A DNA stretch of 54,054 nt from JBFLXR01 sp040757065 (lineage in GTDB: Bacteria > Pseudomonadota > Gammaproteobacteria > Burkholderiales > Gallionellaceae). The DNA is taken from positions 1 through 54,054 of the forward strand of contig JBFLXR010000017.1 of assembly GCA_040757065.1 (NCBI GenBank), read 5' to 3'. A program made the translations under genes and the position numbers. Numbering within the stretch: position 1 is the stretch's first letter; every line of letters begins with the position of its first letter. Under the pieces are notes generated by a model. The model worked only from the letters and a program-made list of their open reading frames with translations. It was not told the origin of the DNA and made no database searches. Shown here piece by piece: positions 41,510 through 50,233 of the stretch.

Positions 41510-41635
41510 ATGAATCACGATATGGTATTTTACGGCGTGTTTATCTGCGCATTCGGCGGTGCGATCGTTCTGGGTTGGTTGATGTTCGTGCTGTGGCGCA
41601 ACATGAACGACAAAAGCAAGAACGATGGTCAGTAA
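41510..41635 (+). CDS. 41-aa single-helix membrane protein of the cbb3 operon
   Basis: A short ORF: MNHDMVFYGVFICAFGGAIV begins it, a single transmembrane helix follows through LGWLMFVLW, then a hydrophilic RNMNDKSKNDGQ tail. AGGAGG lies six bases before the ATG, an excellent start signal, and a rho-independent terminator follows 18 bases after the stop. It is therefore the last gene of the ccoNOQP transcript. Size and topology recall CcoM of Pseudomonas stutzeri, a small cbb3 subunit, but I cannot claim homology from sequence alone. A CcoQ-like or assembly role is the best guess. Confidence 0.7.
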   Translation: MNHDMVFYGVFICAFGGAIVLGWLMFVLWRNMNDKSKNDGQ

Positions 41636-41653
41636 CTAGCCGGTCGTTTTGAG

Positions 41654-41683
41654 AAAGAGGAGGGAAACCTCCTCTTTTTCTTT
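41654..41683 (+). terminator. Rho-independent terminator of the ccoNOQP operon
   Basis: AAAGAGGAGG-gaaa-CCTCCTCTTT followed by TTCTTTT. A ten-base stem with a GNRA-type loop and T-rich tail. Confidence 0.88.
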
Positions 41684-41793
41684 TGGGCTTAAAGGTGTAC
41701 TCTCTGCTCTTTGCCGCGAGGCAGAGAGCAAAGAGCGCATTTTTCTCTGTAATTAATCTGTACGCGAGATTCAGAAACAAAGGGAGTGGAAGA

Positions 41794-43230
41794 GTGGACG
41801 AGCAAGTCAAGAAAAGCGGTGAAGGATACAGTGATGACATGCTGTATCTGGATATGGAAAACTGGAAGGTCAATAAAGGCGAGAAAACCATTCATGCGAA
41901 ACGCATGCCGGGTAAATTCCGCACGATCAAATATCTGACGGAATCGTTTTGGCTAATCTTCTTTTTGGGCCCCTATCTGCGCTGGAACGGCAAGCAAGCT
42001 ATTCTGTTCGATATTCCGGGGCGCGAATTCCACTTCTTCAGCATGACCATTCTGCCGCAGGACATCTGGATGTTGTCCCTGCTGCTGTTGCTGCTGGCGA
42101 TGACGCTGTTCGCCGTAACCTCCGTGGCTTCCCGTGTGTTCTGCGGTTATTTCTGCTTCCAGACATCTTGGGTCGACTTGTTTACCTGGATCGAAGAAAA
42201 GCTGGAGGGCAATCCGACTCAGCGCAACAAACTCGACCAGGCACCGTGGGATGCAACCAAGATTCGTATTAAAGCCACCAAGCACATTATCTGGCTGCTG
42301 ATCTCGATTCTTACCGGTATCAGCTTCTCGATCTGGTTTACCGATGCCTTCGACTATTGGCGCAATCTGATGCACTTCAATCTGCCGATGGTGGGCTGGG
42401 TGGTATTGGCGATGTTTATTGCCGGCACCTATATTCTGGCCGGTTTCCTGCGTGAGCAGGCTTGCTTCTGGCTGTGTCCTTATGCCCGTATTCAAGGCGT
42501 GATGTCCGACATGCAAACCATTCTGCCCACCTATGATGAAGCACGCGGCGAACCGCGCGGCAAAATTCGTCGCGGCGCGGATGCCGAGAACGGCCCTAAG
42601 CAAGGCGACTGTATCGATTGCTTCCAGTGTGTGCAGGTCTGTCCGACCGGCGTGGATATCCGAATGGGGCAACAGCTCGGCTGTATTACCTGCGGTTTGT
42701 GTATCGATGCCTGCGACTCGGTTATGGACAAGGTCGGTCGTCCGCGCGGCTTGATCCGCTATGCATCGCTGGACGAGATTCAAGGTCGCCCGGTGAAGAA
42801 GTTCTATCAGCATCCGCGCACGATTGGCTATACCGTTGTGTTGTTCTTGGCCTTGCTGGGCATCATTTGGGGTATGACGCACTTGGGCGCGCTGGAGCTG
42901 AAGGTGATGCCGGAACGCCAACCGCTGTTCGTGCAATTGAGCGATGGTTCGATTCAGAATAAATACATGCTGAAAGTACTGAACAAGACGGATAAGGATT
43001 TCCAGATTGTTGTAAATACTGATAGCACGATTCAAGGCATACAGGTTTCCGGTTTGGAAGGCGAACTGGTGGCGCGCCACGGGCACACCACCAACTTTAC
43101 GATCTTTATCAAAGCGCCGAGCGATGCAGTGAAGGCGGAAGTCACCCCGCTGGATATCCGCGTGGCGAATAAAGACCACCCGGAGATAACCGCCAGCTAC
43201 AAGACCATGTTCAATGGCCCCAAGCACTAA
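41794..43230 (+). CDS. ccoG: Cytochrome c oxidase accessory protein CcoG
   Basis: A 478-aa membrane ferredoxin (RdxA/FixG family) needed for cbb3 assembly, probably by reducing copper for the CuB site. Several N-terminal helices precede two [4Fe-4S] motifs, CIDCFQCVQVCP and CITCGLCIDAC, then a C-terminal Ig-like domain. GTG 41794 is chosen since AGGGAG lies seven bases upstream. It begins the second, maturation half of the cbb3 locus, after a terminator, so it may have its own promoter; no FNR box was found in the 110-base gap. Confidence 0.93.
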   Translation: MDEQVKKSGEGYSDDMLYLDMENWKVNKGEKTIHAKRMPGKFRTIKYLTESFWLIFFLGPYLRWNGKQAILFDIPGREFHFFSMTILPQDIWMLSLLLLLLAMTLFAVTSVASRVFCGYFCFQTSWVDLFTWIEEKLEGNPTQRNKLDQAPWDATKIRIKATKHIIWLLISILTGISFSIWFTDAFDYWRNLMHFNLPMVGWVVLAMFIAGTYILAGFLREQACFWLCPYARIQGVMSDMQTILPTYDEARGEPRGKIRRGADAENGPKQGDCIDCFQCVQVCPTGVDIRMGQQLGCITCGLCIDACDSVMDKVGRPRGLIRYASLDEIQGRPVKKFYQHPRTIGYTVVLFLALLGIIWGMTHLGALELKVMPERQPLFVQLSDGSIQNKYMLKVLNKTDKDFQIVVNTDSTIQGIQVSGLEGELVARHGHTTNFTIFIKAPSDAVKAEVTPLDIRVANKDHPEITASYKTMFNGPKH

Positions 43231-43254
43231 GTGCAGCGGCAAAGGAGGAGCAGG

Positions 43255-43806
43255 ATGATTTCGCAGAAACACAAACAGGCTTGGCGCAATCCGTGGGTGT
43301 TTGCGCTGGCTGCGATTGTGATCGCATCGCTGTCGGTGAATGCCCGGCTGATCTGGCAGGCGTCCCAGTCTAAGGGGCGCGTGCTGGATACGGACTACAG
43401 CGTGAAAAGCCACAAACATGACGCGGAATGGGTCGAGCAGGAGGCTAAGCGTAATGCGCTTGGCTGGCATACCCATCTGCATTCCGATCAGGAAGTCGGC
43501 AATGATCCCAATGCCTTGCCGCGCTTGGAGCGTTTCGTTCTGGGCGGTGCGCCGGCCATGTTGCAGTACGACCTGACGGATCGCAGCGGTCAGCCGCTGA
43601 CGGGTGCGGAGGTCACGCTGCGCGCAATGTGGCCGTCCGATGCTTCTGCCGACCAAACCGTGAAGATGGAAGAAACCCGTCCGGGGCACTATGAAGCTAA
43701 GATAGATTTGGACCGTAAGGGTTATTGGGACTTGCGCTTTAACGCTAAGCGCGAAAAAGACGACTTCGTGACGGAACAAAAAATTTTCGTCGCGGCCACG
43801 CATTAA
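43255..43806 (+). CDS. fixH: FixH-family cbb3 maturation protein
   Basis: A 183-aa protein with one N-terminal helix (NPWVFALAAIVIASLSVN) and a periplasmic domain ending in GYWDLRFNAKREKDDFVTEQKIFV, typical of FixH/CcoH. It acts in maturation of the oxidase with CcoI. ATG 43255 has AAAGGAGGAG upstream. It is nine bases from ccoI and 24 from ccoG. Confidence 0.85.
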   Translation: MISQKHKQAWRNPWVFALAAIVIASLSVNARLIWQASQSKGRVLDTDYSVKSHKHDAEWVEQEAKRNALGWHTHLHSDQEVGNDPNALPRLERFVLGGAPAMLQYDLTDRSGQPLTGAEVTLRAMWPSDASADQTVKMEETRPGHYEAKIDLDRKGYWDLRFNAKREKDDFVTEQKIFVAATH

Positions 43807-43815
43807 GCGAAACCG

Positions 43816-46284
43816 ATGCAAGCTCACACCGCTGCAGCGGCAGGCGATTGCCGCTGCTTTCACTGTAGCCAGCCGATTCCGCCCGAGGCGGACTATCACG
43901 CGCAATTAGACGGTTCGCAGCGCGATTTCTGCTGTTTCGCTTGTCAGTCCGTGTGCGAGGCGATTTACGCCGCCGGGCTGCAAGGCTACTACCAACGCAC
44001 GCCGGACGGTACGCTGCTGGCACCGCCGCCGACGCCGCCCAAAGATATCGATATCTACGACCTTGAAGAGGTGCAGCAAGATTTCGTTAACTGCCGCGGC
44101 GATGTGCGGGATATTCATCTGCTGGTGGAAGGTATTCATTGCCCGGCTTGCGTCTGGCTGATTGAAAGCAGCATGCTGCGCACCCCGGGGGTGGTGTCGG
44201 CCAGCGTCAATCTGGCGAGTAAGCGTTTGCATCTGCGCTGGGAATATCAACGCGCTAAGCTTTCCGATCTGATTCGCGCATTGGCCAAGATCGGCTATGC
44301 CGCCGTGCCTTACGACCCGGAAACGGCCGAAGGCTCGATCAAAAAGAGCAACCGGGCGATGTTGTACCGGCTGTTCTTCGCCGGGTTCGCCATGATGAAC
44401 CTGATGTGGATTTCCATTGCGCTATACACCGGAGCGGATAAGGGGCAATTCCGCTCGTTCTTCCATTGGATGGGCTTCGCGCTGGCTACGCCGACCTTGC
44501 TGTATTCCGCCTTCCCCTTCTTTAAGGGCGCGTGGGGCGGTTTGCGCAATATGCGGTTAACCATGGATTTGCCGATTGCGATCGGCTTGTCTGTGACCTA
44601 TGCGTACTCGGTATTCATCACCCTGCGCGCTACCACCGGCGAAGTGTATTTCGACACCGTAACGAACCTCACTTTCGTGATTCTGGTCGGGCGCTATCTG
44701 GAAGGCATGTTCCGCCACCAGGCTGTTTCGGCAACCAAACGACTGATGGAGTTGCAGCCCAAAGTGGCGACGGTGCTGGAGGCTGGCGAAGAGAAAATCA
44801 CGCCGATTCGTGCGGTGAAGTTGGGCGACCATTTGCTGGTTAAGCCGGGGTACAAAATTCCGATGGACGGCACGGTGCGTGAGGGGCATAGCGAGGTAGA
44901 CGAGTCTATGCTTAGCGGCGAAGCTACGCCGGTCAGCAAATCGGCTGGCGACAAAGTTTCCGCCGGAACGATTAACGGTAGCGGCGCGCTGGTGCTCGAA
45001 GTGCAAGCCTTGTTTCAGGACTCCACGCTGTCGCGCATCATCCGGTTGGTGGAAGAGGCGCAAAGTTCTAAAGCACCGATTCAGCGCATTGCCGATCTGA
45101 TCGTGCCTTGGTTCGTGCTGGCGACCCTGATCTGCGCCGGCATTACCTACTTTCTGTGGGGCGATCATTTCGAGGTGGCCCTGATGGCGGCAACCTCGGT
45201 GCTGATTATTACCTGCCCCTGCGCGCTCGGCATGGCGACCCCGATGTCGATTGCCGTGGCTTCCGGGTTGGGCGCGAAGCACGGCATTTTGGTCAAAAAC
45301 GGCATCGTGCTGGAGACGCTTTCCAAGGTCGACCATTTCGTGTTCGACAAGACCGGCACGCTGACCGAAGGCAAGATGCGCGTGGTCGAAGTGCTGACTG
45401 CACCGGGCATCGAGCCGCATACCGTGTTAATGCAGGCCGCTGCGGTCGAGCGTTATTCGGAGCACAGCGTGGCACAAGCCATCGTCCGCGAGGCGGACGA
45501 GCATGCACTGCATTACAAAAATGAAACCGTACAGGGCTTCCGTGCCACGCCCGGCATGGGTGTCGAGGCCATGCTGAACGGCGCGCCGGTGCTGATCGGT
45601 ACCGCGGATTGGCTGAAACGCAACGGTGTAATGTTGCGCGAGGATTTGACGGGTCTGCTGGACAATCAAGAGGCACAAGCGCGCACTTGCGTACATTGCG
45701 CGCTGAACGGTGCGCATGCCGGTATTCTGGCGCTGGCCGATAAGTTGCGTCCCGACGCGCAAGCTTTGGTGGATGAGCTGCGTGCTGCCGGGATCGGCAT
45801 GACCTTACTCTCCGGCGACCGTAAGGCCGTGGTCGAAACCATCGCTGCCCAGCTTGGCGGTATGGAAGTGATCGCCGAAGTGCTGCCGCAAGATAAAGAT
45901 CAGGCGATTCGCAAACTGCAAGAACAAGGCAAGTGTGTGGCGATGGTCGGTGACGGCATTAACGATGCCCCGGCGCTGATTCGTGCAGACGTCGGCATTG
46001 CACTCGGTTCCGGTACCGATGTTTCGGTGGAGAGCGCCGACATCGTACTGATGCACAACGAGTTGGATAAGGTGCGTTTGGCCACCTTGCTGTCGCGCCG
46101 TACCTTGCGCACCATCAAACAAAACATCGGCTTATCCTTCGTATATAATTCCATCATGGTGCCGCTGGCCATGCTCGGGCGGGTGACTCCGCTGGTGGCT
46201 GCGATTACCATGCCGTTCAGTTCGCTGGCTGTTATCGCCAATGCGGCACGCATCCGCAATCTGTTCAAAGAACAGGAAAGATAA
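43816..46284 (+). CDS. ccoI: Copper-transporting P-type ATPase for cbb3 oxidase assembly
   Basis: An 822-aa heavy-metal P1B ATPase. The N-terminus has a Cys-rich zinc-finger-like region (CRCFHC, CCFACQSVC) and an HMA domain with CPAC. The membrane metal site is CPC (Cys467-Cys469) and the phosphorylation site is Asp511 in DKTGT; GDGIND follows in the hinge region. The presence of ccoG, fixH and ccoS around it assigns it to CcoI/FixI/CtpA2, which exports copper for the oxidase CuB centre, rather than to general copper detoxification. Confidence 0.93.
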   Translation: MQAHTAAAAGDCRCFHCSQPIPPEADYHAQLDGSQRDFCCFACQSVCEAIYAAGLQGYYQRTPDGTLLAPPPTPPKDIDIYDLEEVQQDFVNCRGDVRDIHLLVEGIHCPACVWLIESSMLRTPGVVSASVNLASKRLHLRWEYQRAKLSDLIRALAKIGYAAVPYDPETAEGSIKKSNRAMLYRLFFAGFAMMNLMWISIALYTGADKGQFRSFFHWMGFALATPTLLYSAFPFFKGAWGGLRNMRLTMDLPIAIGLSVTYAYSVFITLRATTGEVYFDTVTNLTFVILVGRYLEGMFRHQAVSATKRLMELQPKVATVLEAGEEKITPIRAVKLGDHLLVKPGYKIPMDGTVREGHSEVDESMLSGEATPVSKSAGDKVSAGTINGSGALVLEVQALFQDSTLSRIIRLVEEAQSSKAPIQRIADLIVPWFVLATLICAGITYFLWGDHFEVALMAATSVLIITCPCALGMATPMSIAVASGLGAKHGILVKNGIVLETLSKVDHFVFDKTGTLTEGKMRVVEVLTAPGIEPHTVLMQAAAVERYSEHSVAQAIVREADEHALHYKNETVQGFRATPGMGVEAMLNGAPVLIGTADWLKRNGVMLREDLTGLLDNQEAQARTCVHCALNGAHAGILALADKLRPDAQALVDELRAAGIGMTLLSGDRKAVVETIAAQLGGMEVIAEVLPQDKDQAIRKLQEQGKCVAMVGDGINDAPALIRADVGIALGSGTDVSVESADIVLMHNELDKVRLATLLSRRTLRTIKQNIGLSFVYNSIMVPLAMLGRVTPLVAAITMPFSSLAVIANAARIRNLFKEQER

Positions 46285-46293
46285 GGTGTAGAG

Positions 46294-46479
46294 ATGGAAA
46301 TTATTTATAGCCTCATTCCCGGGATGACCTTCTTCGGACTGGTGTTTCTGGCCATTCTGATCTGGGCGGTGCGCAAAGGCCAGTACGAAGACATGGAAGG
46401 CAATGCCAGCCGCATTCTGATGGACGACGACGAACTTGTCGCTCCGCAGCCCAAACAAGATAAGAGCGAGCAGAAATAA
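46294..46479 (+). CDS. ccoS: cbb3-type cytochrome oxidase assembly protein CcoS
   Basis: A 61-aa single-helix protein starting MEIIYSLIPGMTFFGLVFLAILIWAVRKGQYEDME (split here by its helix), with the family signature of a helix followed by GQYEDMEG and an acidic DDD patch. CcoS is needed for cofactor insertion into cbb3. It starts ten bases after ccoI and is followed by a bidirectional terminator. Confidence 0.92.
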   Translation: MEIIYSLIPGMTFFGLVFLAILIWAVRKGQYEDMEGNASRILMDDDELVAPQPKQDKSEQK

Positions 46480-46509
46480 TATCGGACAGGTGTTATTCGT
46501 TCGAGACGC

Positions 46510-46545
46510 AAACAACAAAGCCGCCCTCGGGCGGCTTTGTTGTTT
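46510..46545. terminator. Bidirectional terminator after ccoS
   Basis: AAACAACAAAGCCGCC-ctcg-GGCGGCTTTGTTGTTT, a 16-base perfect stem with A and T tracts on both sides. It separates the convergent ccoS and the minus-strand membrane gene. Confidence 0.88.
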
Positions 46546-46559
46546 ATGGCAGCAGAAGG

Positions 46560-47234
46560 CTATTGCAACACTTCGCCTTCAGCCAGCAGGGGCTTGCGCA
46601 GCAGTTCAAAGTTGTTCGGGGTCACGTACTGGAAGACGGGCTTGTCGCCGGTGGGTACGGTCATGTCGAGGCCGTGGTCTGGATACAGCCAATGCACCAC
46701 GCCGTTTTTCGTTTCGCGCACTTTCTGCGCAGGCGTGCCGAAGCGTTGCTGCAGTACTTGCTCTTCCAATTTGATGACCGGGATGTAGGTCAGGCTGGTG
46801 ATCGGCAGGGTACGTACGCGAGCGACGTCGTCCGGCTGCAGGGTGATGCGCTTGCTGCCGCTGCCGGTGGCGCTCATGCGCAGCCCGCGTTCATACATCG
46901 GCCCGATTTCCGCTTGCGGAACGTCTACGGTGAGCGTCACTTTTGCCTTCAAGCCATTCAGCACGACTTCTTCGAAGAAGATTTCCGCACCCATTTTTCC
47001 ATCCGGCGATTTAAACAGGCTGTATTCGGCTTTTTCCTGATACTTGCGTTCCGCTTCAGGCACGGTGCTTTGTCCGAGTGTAATGCCCAGTACATGCGTG
47101 GTTTGCGGGGTGGGATGTTCGATGTGCCACGGCAACGTGTCCTTGTCGTTCAGCATTTTGTCAGGCAGCAAAAAGCCGATGGTAACCAACACGACGATGA
47201 AGCCGAGTACACCTAATACGATTTTACGATCCAT
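46560..47234 (-). CDS. Membrane-anchored periplasmic protein, unknown function
   Basis: A 224-aa protein with one N-terminal helix (IVLGVLGFIVVLVTIGFLL) and a large soluble, probably periplasmic domain. THVLGITLGQSTVPEAERKY may be a conserved core; no known domain is recognised. ATG 47234 is used; GGAG lies 12 bases upstream, rather far, and a GTG at 47243 is an alternative but too near. It follows directly on a four-helix membrane gene, with which it is probably co-transcribed, between the cbb3 maturation genes and fnr. A respiratory or envelope role is only suggested by place. Confidence 0.7.
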   Translation of the reverse strand: MDRKIVLGVLGFIVVLVTIGFLLPDKMLNDKDTLPWHIEHPTPQTTHVLGITLGQSTVPEAERKYQEKAEYSLFKSPDGKMGAEIFFEEVVLNGLKAKVTLTVDVPQAEIGPMYERGLRMSATGSGSKRITLQPDDVARVRTLPITSLTYIPVIKLEEQVLQQRFGTPAQKVRETKNGVVHWLYPDHGLDMTVPTGDKPVFQYVTPNNFELLRKPLLAEGEVLQ

Positions 47235-47243
47235 GCTGCGCAC

Positions 47244-47777
47244 TTACTCCGTTTGTTCGATGGGTTCCAGACCGAGCGACTTGGCTTTTTCCGCCATGCC
47301 TTTTGCCATGCGGCCGCTGCGCGCCAGATGCACCGAGTCGTTGCCCAGCACCACCAGTAGCAGCAATACCACCATAAAGGGCAGCAAGCCTACGCCGCCG
47401 ATCAGCGCCATGGTGTTGATTTTGCTCCAGTGCATGGCTTGGGAAAGTTGCAGGCCGCCGAAGATGATCGACAGCGTAACCGTCAGCAACATCACAAACC
47501 AAGTGTTGCGCTTGGCGCAGACTTCCCAATTCAGCTTCACAAAAATGCTGTCGCCACCCTTGGCGACTTGCTTGGATTTGATCACGATATACAAAATGAT
47601 CGAAACGGAAATGACGACCACCAGTGCGGGCGCCATCGGGAAAGATTTCACCATCAGCATCGAAACGATGAAGATGAAAATATGGTTGAATACCAGATTA
47701 ATCAAAAAGATTTCGTGCGGCCATTTGGCGCGCGTGGCTTCTTCCAGCGTGACGTGAAATTGCTGATTGCTGCTCAT
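47244..47777 (-). CDS. Four-helix inner-membrane protein, unknown function
   Basis: A 177-aa protein with four predicted transmembrane helices (about 22-45, 47-66, 93-112, 122-146) and short charged ends, including RSGRMAKGMAEKAKSLGLEP. ATG 47777 is chosen over an upstream one because GGGGGGAG lies just before it. No family is recognised. It is the first of two minus-strand genes next to fnr and convergent with the cbb3 maturation set. A helper role in respiration is possible but unproven. Confidence 0.7.
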   Translation of the reverse strand: MSSNQQFHVTLEEATRAKWPHEIFLINLVFNHIFIFIVSMLMVKSFPMAPALVVVISVSIILYIVIKSKQVAKGGDSIFVKLNWEVCAKRNTWFVMLLTVTLSIIFGGLQLSQAMHWSKINTMALIGGVGLLPFMVVLLLLVVLGNDSVHLARSGRMAKGMAEKAKSLGLEPIEQTE

Positions 47778-47912
47778 GTTTTCTCCCCCCTCGTTCAGTA
47801 TGAACTTCAACTCGCCACAGTACCACAGACTGGCTTGGCTATCCAGTCCGGGTAAAGAGGGAAGATACTGCGTCCGTCGAAGGGAGGCAACGCGGCAAAT
47901 TGTCGCGGCAGG

Positions 47913-48644
47913 TTATTGCAGAGCTTGCTGGCCGGTGTGGCGTTGCAGACCGGAAAGGTCGAGTAGCTGTACCGATTTGTTCTGCACGCTGATTAAGCCG
48001 TTGTCATGGAATTGCGACAGTGCCCGGCTGACGGTTTCCAGCTTAATGCCGAGATAGCTGCCGATCTCTTGCCGGGTCATGCGCAAACGAAACTCGGTGG
48101 GCGAATAACCCCGCGCGGCATAGCGTTCAGAAAGATTGAGCAGAAATGTCGCTAGCCGCTCCTCGGCGCGCATCGAGCCGAGCAGCAGCATAATGTTCTG
48201 ATCGCGCACGATCTCGCGGCTCATAATCTTGTGCAAATGGCGTTGCAGAATCGGCAGGTCGCGGCTCAGCGCTTCCAGCGCTTCGAAAGGAATTTCGCAG
48301 ATTTCGCTGTCTTCCAGCGCGATGGCGTCGCAGGTATGCGCATCGTTGCTGATGGCATCCAGTCCGATGATTTCGCCCGCCATCTGAAAGCCGGTGACTT
48401 GCTCGCGCCCGTCTTCGTGCAACACTTGGGTTTTAAAGAAGCCGCGCCGGATGGCGTACAGCGATTGTAACGGCGCGCCACAACGGTAGAGATAATCGCC
48501 GCGCTTGAAATGGCGCTTCAGGCTAGTGAGTTCTTCCACGCGGGCGAAATCGCAATTGTTCAGGCCGACCGGCATGCAGAGCTCGCGCAGATTGCAGTTC
48601 GAGCAGGCGATGCGTTGCTGAGAGAGTGATGCTTTTTTGTGCAC
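47913..48644 (-). CDS. fnr: FNR/ANR-type oxygen-sensing transcriptional regulator
   Basis: A 243-aa Crp/Fnr-family regulator with the full FNR cysteine set: Cys14, Cys17, Cys23 (CxxCx5C) and Cys105, the expected [4Fe-4S] ligands. The recognition helix has ETVSR (Glu203, Ser206, Arg207), the FNR DNA-reading triad, preceded by MTRQEIGSYLGIKL. It should activate genes when oxygen falls; the FNR-like box before ccoN is a likely target. It is divergent from hemN. Whether called FNR or ANR, function is well supported. Confidence 0.93.
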   Translation of the reverse strand: MHKKASLSQQRIACSNCNLRELCMPVGLNNCDFARVEELTSLKRHFKRGDYLYRCGAPLQSLYAIRRGFFKTQVLHEDGREQVTGFQMAGEIIGLDAISNDAHTCDAIALEDSEICEIPFEALEALSRDLPILQRHLHKIMSREIVRDQNIMLLLGSMRAEERLATFLLNLSERYAARGYSPTEFRLRMTRQEIGSYLGIKLETVSRALSQFHDNGLISVQNKSVQLLDLSGLQRHTGQQALQ

Positions 48645-48704
48645 AGCGGGTATTTCTGGGTTGAGACGGGGGCAAATATGACATGGATAGTGGAAGATTT
48701 CAAA

Positions 48705-48734
48705 TAGGTTATACTATCGAATTCGCATAACCTA
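48705..48734. promoter_or_regulatory. Inverted repeat in the fnr-hemN intergenic region
   Basis: TAGGTTAT at 48705-48712 mirrors ATAACCTA at 48727-48734 with a 14-base spacer, 25 bases before the hemN ATG. It is not an FNR box (no TTGAT-n4-ATCAA). It may bind another regulator or be part of the promoter. Confidence 0.4.
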
Positions 48735-48758
48735 ATAATTTGCAGGATTGGAACAAGC

Positions 48759-50162
48759 ATGAGTGCAGGTGCAGCGCCTTCGCAGGACATCGTCGTCGAT
48801 CTGGATTTGATCCGCAGGCTGGACAAAAACGGCCCGCGTTATACCTCTTACCCGACTGCCGATCGTTTCGACAAGACTTTTACTGCCGCGACTTATGCGG
48901 AATGGGTGAGCAAGAGCAGCGCAGAAGGTGCGAATCGCCCGCTGTCGCTCTACGTGCATATTCCGTTTTGCAACACGCTCTGCTTCTACTGCGCCTGCAA
49001 CAAAATCATCACCAAAGACCGCAGCAAGTCGGCGCAATACATCCAGTACGTGATCAAGGAGCTGGGCATGCAGGCCGCGCTGCTGGGCGGCGAACGCCGC
49101 GTCGAGCAACTGCACTTCGGCGGCGGCACGCCCACCTTCCTCAGCGATGACGAAATGCGTACGCTGATGGGGGCAATTCGCCAGCATTTCACTTTGGTGC
49201 AAGACGGTGAATACTCCATCGAGATCGATCCGCGCAAAGTGCAGGATGAAACCATTGCCCTGCTCGGAGAACTCGGCTTCAACCGCATCAGTATCGGCGT
49301 ACAAGATTTCGATCCGCTGGTGCAGCAGGCCGTTAACCGCATTCAGAGCGAAGAAGAAACGCTGCGCGTGATTCGTGCGGCGCGCGCCAACGGCTTTCAG
49401 TCGGTCAGCATCGACCTGATCTACGGCCTGCCTAAGCAGACACTGGATGGTTTCAAGGTTACGCTGGATAAAGTGATCGCCGCCAACCCCGATCGTCTTT
49501 CGATTTACAACTACGCGCACCTGCCGACCGTATTTATGCCGCAGCGCCGTATTCACGAAGAAGATCTGCCGGACGGCCAAACCAAGCTGGAAATTCTCAA
49601 GCTGGCGGTGAAAATGCTCACCGACGCCGGGTATGTGTATATCGGCATGGATCACTTCGCCAAGCCCGACGACGAACTGGCCGTGGCGCAGCGCCAAGGC
49701 CGCCTGCACCGCAACTTCCAAGGCTATTCCACCCATGCGGATTGCGATTTGGTGGCGGTCGGGGTCAGCTCGATCGGCAAAATCGGCCCGACCTACAGCC
49801 AGAATTTCCGCGAAGCGGAAGAATACTATGCCGCGCTCGATCGCAACGAACTGCCGATCATGCGCGGCATGGTGCTGAACGATGATGACATCGTGCGCCG
49901 CGAAATCATTCAAGCGCTGATGTGTCACTTCGAGCTTTCCAAGGAGGCATTCAGCGCCGGTTACAAACTCGATTTCGACAGCTACTTCGCTACCGAGCTG
50001 GAAGAGCTGCGCGAATACGAGCGCGAAGGCATGCTCGAAATCACCCCGCAGTGGATCACCGTCACTCCGAAAGGGCGTATGCTGATCCGCAATATCTGCA
50101 TGGTGTTCGATCATTATTTGCGTACCCGCACCCAACACGCGCGGTATTCCAAGGTAATATAA
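48759..50162 (+). CDS. hemN: Oxygen-independent coproporphyrinogen III oxidase
   Basis: A 467-aa radical SAM enzyme decarboxylating coproporphyrinogen III without O2. The HemN-specific CxxxCxxCxC motif is CNTLCFYCAC (Cys71, Cys75, Cys78, with Cys80), followed by FGGGTPTFL and SIGVQDFDP. The N-terminal LDKNGPRYTSYPTADRF is diagnostic of true HemN and separates it from HemW at 30434. It is divergent from fnr, the usual pairing in cbb3-bearing bacteria, and supplies haem when the high-affinity oxidase is in use. Confidence 0.95.
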   Translation: MSAGAAPSQDIVVDLDLIRRLDKNGPRYTSYPTADRFDKTFTAATYAEWVSKSSAEGANRPLSLYVHIPFCNTLCFYCACNKIITKDRSKSAQYIQYVIKELGMQAALLGGERRVEQLHFGGGTPTFLSDDEMRTLMGAIRQHFTLVQDGEYSIEIDPRKVQDETIALLGELGFNRISIGVQDFDPLVQQAVNRIQSEEETLRVIRAARANGFQSVSIDLIYGLPKQTLDGFKVTLDKVIAANPDRLSIYNYAHLPTVFMPQRRIHEEDLPDGQTKLEILKLAVKMLTDAGYVYIGMDHFAKPDDELAVAQRQGRLHRNFQGYSTHADCDLVAVGVSSIGKIGPTYSQNFREAEEYYAALDRNELPIMRGMVLNDDDIVRREIIQALMCHFELSKEAFSAGYKLDFDSYFATELEELREYEREGMLEITPQWITVTPKGRMLIRNICMVFDHYLRTRTQHARYSKVI

Positions 50163-50233
50163 CGACATAACAACAATAAATTTTCTGTCGGAGATATTCG
50201 GCAGGCTCAGGGAACGGTTTCGAGGAACGAGAG

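Noticed and set aside
41953..43905. 650-aa minus-strand open frame opposite ccoG-fixH
   Set aside because: Crosses three genuine plus-strand genes and has no coherent protein character.
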